NCBI GenBank assembly: GCA_947499125.1
Contig: CANMMP010000003.1
Span: 248,001-312,000 of the forward strand
Origin: an uncultured Pontibacter sp.
GTDB taxonomy: Bacteria; Bacteroidota; Bacteroidia; Cytophagales; Hymenobacteraceae
Direction: 5' to 3'
Length of the DNA stretch: 64,000 bases
The translations under genes were made by a program, and so were the position numbers. The notes under the pieces were generated by a model. The model searched no databases. It was not told the DNA's origin and was given only the letters and a program-made list of their open reading frames with translations. Below are positions 61,717 through 64,000 of the stretch, piece by piece; the stretch's first letter is position 1; every line of letters starts with the position of its first letter.

Positions 61717-61749
61717 AAGCCTGATTCAGAAATGAGTCAGGCTTTTTTG
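61717..61749 (+). terminator. terminator of the tRNA-fMet gene
   Basis: AAGCCTGA (61717-61724) pairs with TCAGGCTT (61737-61744), then T run. Confidence 0.85.
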
Positions 61750-61926
61750 TTTCTCGGGCGATTACTTTACCCCCTCTTTTATAGTTGCCTTACTTTTCTG
61801 CCTTCCCTGTAAAAATAGCATGTTGTTCTATAAAGTGCTGATCATCTGTACTTGTGGCGCAGGTAATCGTATTAAAGTATAGCCATGGCTACTATTTAAA
61901 GCATTGCCAACTATAAAGTTAATCCT

Positions 61927-62376
61927 ATGAAAAAGCCGCTATTTATACTCGCTTTAATGCTCTCCTGCTATTCAATTAAAGCGCAAACAAATAGCACGGA
62001 AGCAACTATAAGAGCGCTGGAGCAAAAAGAAGCTGCGGCCGTGCTGGTTAAAGATACTGTTACACTCAGCAAAATGTGGGCAAAGGATTTTACAGTTAAC
62101 AATCCATTTAATAAAATAGCGAAACCCGGAAAAACAGCTGTGGATAGAACAGTAATAAATGAGCTGCATTATGCCTCCTTCCAGCGAAACATAGAGCATG
62201 TGTTAACCAAAGACAATCTGGCTATAGTAATGGGCAATGAAGTGGTAGTTGAGAAGGCTGAAGGCGGAAAAACAGGCCGTACAATTAAGAGGCGCTTCAC
62301 AAACATCTGGATAAAAGAAGGAAACAGCTGGAAACTTAGTGCACGGCATGCAAACGAGATATGCGCCCCGGAATAA
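61927..62376 (+). CDS. secreted NTF2-like (DUF4440) protein
   Basis: A 149-residue exported protein: signal peptide MKKPLFILALMLSCYSIKAQ, then a cone-shaped NTF2-like fold (EATIRALEQKEAAAVLVKDTVTLSKMWAKDFTVNNPFN...RTIKRRFTNIWIKEGNSWKLSARHANEIC). DUF4440 members include steroid isomerase-like enzymes and binding proteins; no substrate is proposed. A single gene after a 220-base spacer in which nothing else was seen. Confidence 0.82.
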   Translation: MKKPLFILALMLSCYSIKAQTNSTEATIRALEQKEAAAVLVKDTVTLSKMWAKDFTVNNPFNKIAKPGKTAVDRTVINELHYASFQRNIEHVLTKDNLAIVMGNEVVVEKAEGGKTGRTIKRRFTNIWIKEGNSWKLSARHANEICAPE

Positions 62377-62457
62377 AGCGTGTATATCTACCATCTGAGG
62401 ATTAACTAACGGAAAGGTGGGGAATTTTACTATCTTTAAAAAAAGAACTTAACTTAC

Positions 62458-62886
62458 ATGATCCTCTTCGAAAACAGCATTGTTAAGCTGGATTACAACC
62501 CTGCTACTGATATTTTAATTGTTGCTTACCCAGACCTGCATGGTTATTTGCTACCCGAGATAAAGTATAGCGTCGATATTCTGGCAGATACTGTCAGGAG
62601 CTACGATATAAAAAAGGTGCTGCTTGATTCTACCAGGACAGTTGTTTCTGTAACGCCCGAAGAAAGCAGGGAGATATCTGTTTACTTGGCGAGTGCATTA
62701 GCCAAGACACGCGTTCAGAGGCTGGCACGCCTTCAGTCGTTGGATGCGAACGTAGAGACGCGGGCAAAAGGAAATATGCAGCATGTACAAGAGGCATTAT
62801 CGCTACCCTTCCTGCTCCGTAATTTTTCAGATAAGGCAGAGGCTATAGCATGGTTGCAGCACGACGTTTTAACCGATCAGGTTTAG
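62458..62886 (+). CDS. STAS/SpoIIAA-like domain protein, paralogue 4
   Basis: A 142-residue protein related to the STAS-like family: ILFENSIVKLDYNPATDILIVAYPDLHGYLLPEIKYSVDILADTVRSYDIKKVLLDSTRTVVSVTPEESREISVYL and C-terminal KAEAIAWLQHD. Located 3 bases before paralogue 5, so the two form an operon. Confidence 0.6.
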   Translation: MILFENSIVKLDYNPATDILIVAYPDLHGYLLPEIKYSVDILADTVRSYDIKKVLLDSTRTVVSVTPEESREISVYLASALAKTRVQRLARLQSLDANVETRAKGNMQHVQEALSLPFLLRNFSDKAEAIAWLQHDVLTDQV

Positions 62887-62889
62887 CAG

Positions 62890-63294
62890 ATGATCATTTA
62901 CAGCAATAGCATCATTACGCTCGAATACGAGCCCGCTACAGATGTTCTTTCGGTAGCATTGCCAGATATCCAGGATTTCTCCATCAGTGAAGTAGAGCGT
63001 TGCTTAAACATTATTGTTGAACACGTTATTTCTTACGACGTGAAGAAGATCCTGCTCGATTCGAGCAAAGCTGTTGTAGAAGTTCAGGACGAAGCTTACA
63101 GAAACCTGATGCTTCAGTTCGGGAAGCAACTGATGACAACGAGGCTGCAAAAGATAGCCCGCATCGGGTCTGCTGTCGCTGCCCAGGAAGACAGGGCCAG
63201 CCAGGTGGCAGAAGCCATGCAGCAATTTAGCCCGACAGGCTCATACCAAACATTTACCAGTAAGGAAGTAGCGTTAAAATGGCTCTTATCCTGA
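62890..63294 (+). CDS. STAS/SpoIIAA-like domain protein, paralogue 5
   Basis: A 134-residue protein following paralogue 4 by 3 bases. IIYSNSIITLEYEPATDVLSVALPDIQDFSISEVERCLNIIVEHVISYDVKKILLDSSKAVVEVQDEAYRNLMLQFGKQLM and tail KEVALKWLLS match the family. This pair is more similar to each other than to the copies at 42946-43837. Function unknown. Confidence 0.6.
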   Translation: MIIYSNSIITLEYEPATDVLSVALPDIQDFSISEVERCLNIIVEHVISYDVKKILLDSSKAVVEVQDEAYRNLMLQFGKQLMTTRLQKIARIGSAVAAQEDRASQVAEAMQQFSPTGSYQTFTSKEVALKWLLS

Positions 63295-63541
63295 TTCTTT
63301 AACGCTCTGATGTGTACGGCTTAAGTATAAACACTGGAGTAGGCAGGAGCAGAAGTATAAAACTGAGCGTTGCAAGTATAACAGTTTGATAATATATACT
63401 TTTATCTATGCTCTCGGATGAAACTTAAAGTTGTGCCGGTCTTCTAGTCGTTATCTCACATTGTAGTTAAAAACTTGATAATGTGCAGTTAATTTATAGT
63501 TTCTTAATGTGGATAATCACGATAAATAAAATATGATAAAG

Positions 63542-63549
63542 TAACTTTG
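63542..63549 (+). promoter_or_regulatory. -7 promoter box of the endonuclease gene
   Basis: TAACTTTG, exact match to TAnnTTTG, 25 bases before the ATG; no clear -33. Confidence 0.5.
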
Positions 63550-63574
63550 CGGCATCAACCCTTAGCTACTTCAC

Positions 63575-64000
63575 ATGAAGAGAATTTTACTCGCTTTCAG
63601 TATCTTACTGATGGCTTCGCTGCAGCTGGCAGCACAAACTACCCCACCCAGCAACCTTTCCGGAGACGAGTTAAAATCCTGGCTGCGCACCAACTGGTAC
63701 GATGGCAAACGTGTAGTGCTCAGTTACAGCACAGCCCGCGGAAAGATGTATAACTACATCGATAACTACGACAATAAAGTAACCTGCGTGTATTCTGGTT
63801 ACCAGGAAAGCAAAACCTACAGCGAAACGAATACATCGACCTCGATGGCCAATATAAACTGTGAGCATACCGTGCCGCAGTCGTGGTTTAGTGAAGTAGA
63901 GGTAATGCGTTCCGATATACACCACCTCTTCCCGACATTTATGCAGTGGAACAGCGACCGTGGCAGCGACCCTTTTGCTGAGATACCGGATAACCAGACA
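63575..64000 (+). CDS. secreted endonuclease I (EndA/NucM family, 3' end cut by window edge)
   Basis: At least 142 residues of a secreted nuclease: signal peptide MKRILLAFSILLMASLQLAAQ, then the family's NYIDNYDNKVTCVYSG and the active-site block INCEHTVPQSWFSEVEVMRSDIHHLFPT, whose His/Asn/Asp residues coordinate metal. Endonuclease I family proteins cut DNA and RNA in the periplasm or medium. The stop lies beyond the window, so C-terminal domains (possibly a type IX sorting domain) cannot be seen. Confidence 0.93.
   Translation, partial: MKRILLAFSILLMASLQLAAQTTPPSNLSGDELKSWLRTNWYDGKRVVLSYSTARGKMYNYIDNYDNKVTCVYSGYQESKTYSETNTSTSMANINCEHTVPQSWFSEVEVMRSDIHHLFPTFMQWNSDRGSDPFAEIPDNQT

Overview
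The window looks like chromosome from a Cytophagia-type Bacteroidota, probably Hymenobacteraceae (Pontibacter-like). This rests on three secreted proteins with type IX secretion C-terminal sorting domains, promoters of the Bacteroidota form (TTG, about 20 bases, TAnnTTTG), the near absence of Shine-Dalgarno sequences, a carotenoid crtD-cruF pair, and intergenic hairpin repeats of a kind common in this group. The lineage is inferred from gene content; no 16S gene is present. There is no prophage, CRISPR array or large island. The one clear mobile element is a RAYT transposase gene between long inverted repeats.

Layout. 1-3.4 kb: rsmI (cut by the window edge), a pterin dehydratase, a stress-type cluster (SDR oxidoreductase plus two hydrophilins) and a PPP-family phosphatase. 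3.9-7.4 kb: a ten-repeat IPT/TIG surface protein containing an exact 486-bp tandem duplication. 7.5-10.1 kb: glyA-tatC-rpiB. 10.1-17.2 kb: a polytopic membrane protein, then rbfA, a methyltransferase, a LolC/E-type permease and a SNF2 helicase. 17.4-22.6 kb: an SRPBCC-like protein, a TPR protein, crtD-cruF, a TetR regulator and a thioredoxin pair. 22.9-31.3 kb: prfA, a beta-helix lipoprotein, yjbQ, an M43 protease, a lipoprotein, gpmI, a DUF4783-type protein and nadC. 31.4-40.4 kb: small envelope proteins, a ZIP transporter, RlpA, hydrolases, a GNAT enzyme, a serine hydrolase and Hsp20. 40.9-45.4 kb: a second sorting-domain protein, two tandem STAS-like paralogues, an OmpA-like lipoprotein and the RAYT element. 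45.4-49.1 kb: nrdB-nrdA. 49.1-49.8 kb: an AT-rich spacer with several DnaA boxes. 49.8-55.6 kb: rplU-rpmA, then a SAM-I riboswitch ahead of metH-metF. 55.6-56.2 kb: a mosaic of intergenic repeats. 56.2-64 kb: ctlX plus a cyclase, three more STAS-like paralogues, hemW, an Omp85-family outer-membrane protein, initiator tRNA-Met, an NTF2-like protein and a partial endonuclease I.

How the genes fit together. Most are housekeeping. One-carbon and methionine metabolism is well represented (glyA, metF and metH under a SAM riboswitch, and many SAM-dependent methyltransferases). Translation is represented by rbfA, prfA, rplU, rpmA, rsmI and initiator tRNA. The least explained features are the five STAS/SpoIIAA-like paralogues at three loci, the RAYT element with its REP-like ends, the DnaA-box cluster between nrdB and rplU, the predicted strand-exchange structure of the metH riboswitch, and a strong excess of the words AACTATA/TATAGTT and AAGTATA/TATACTT across both strands.
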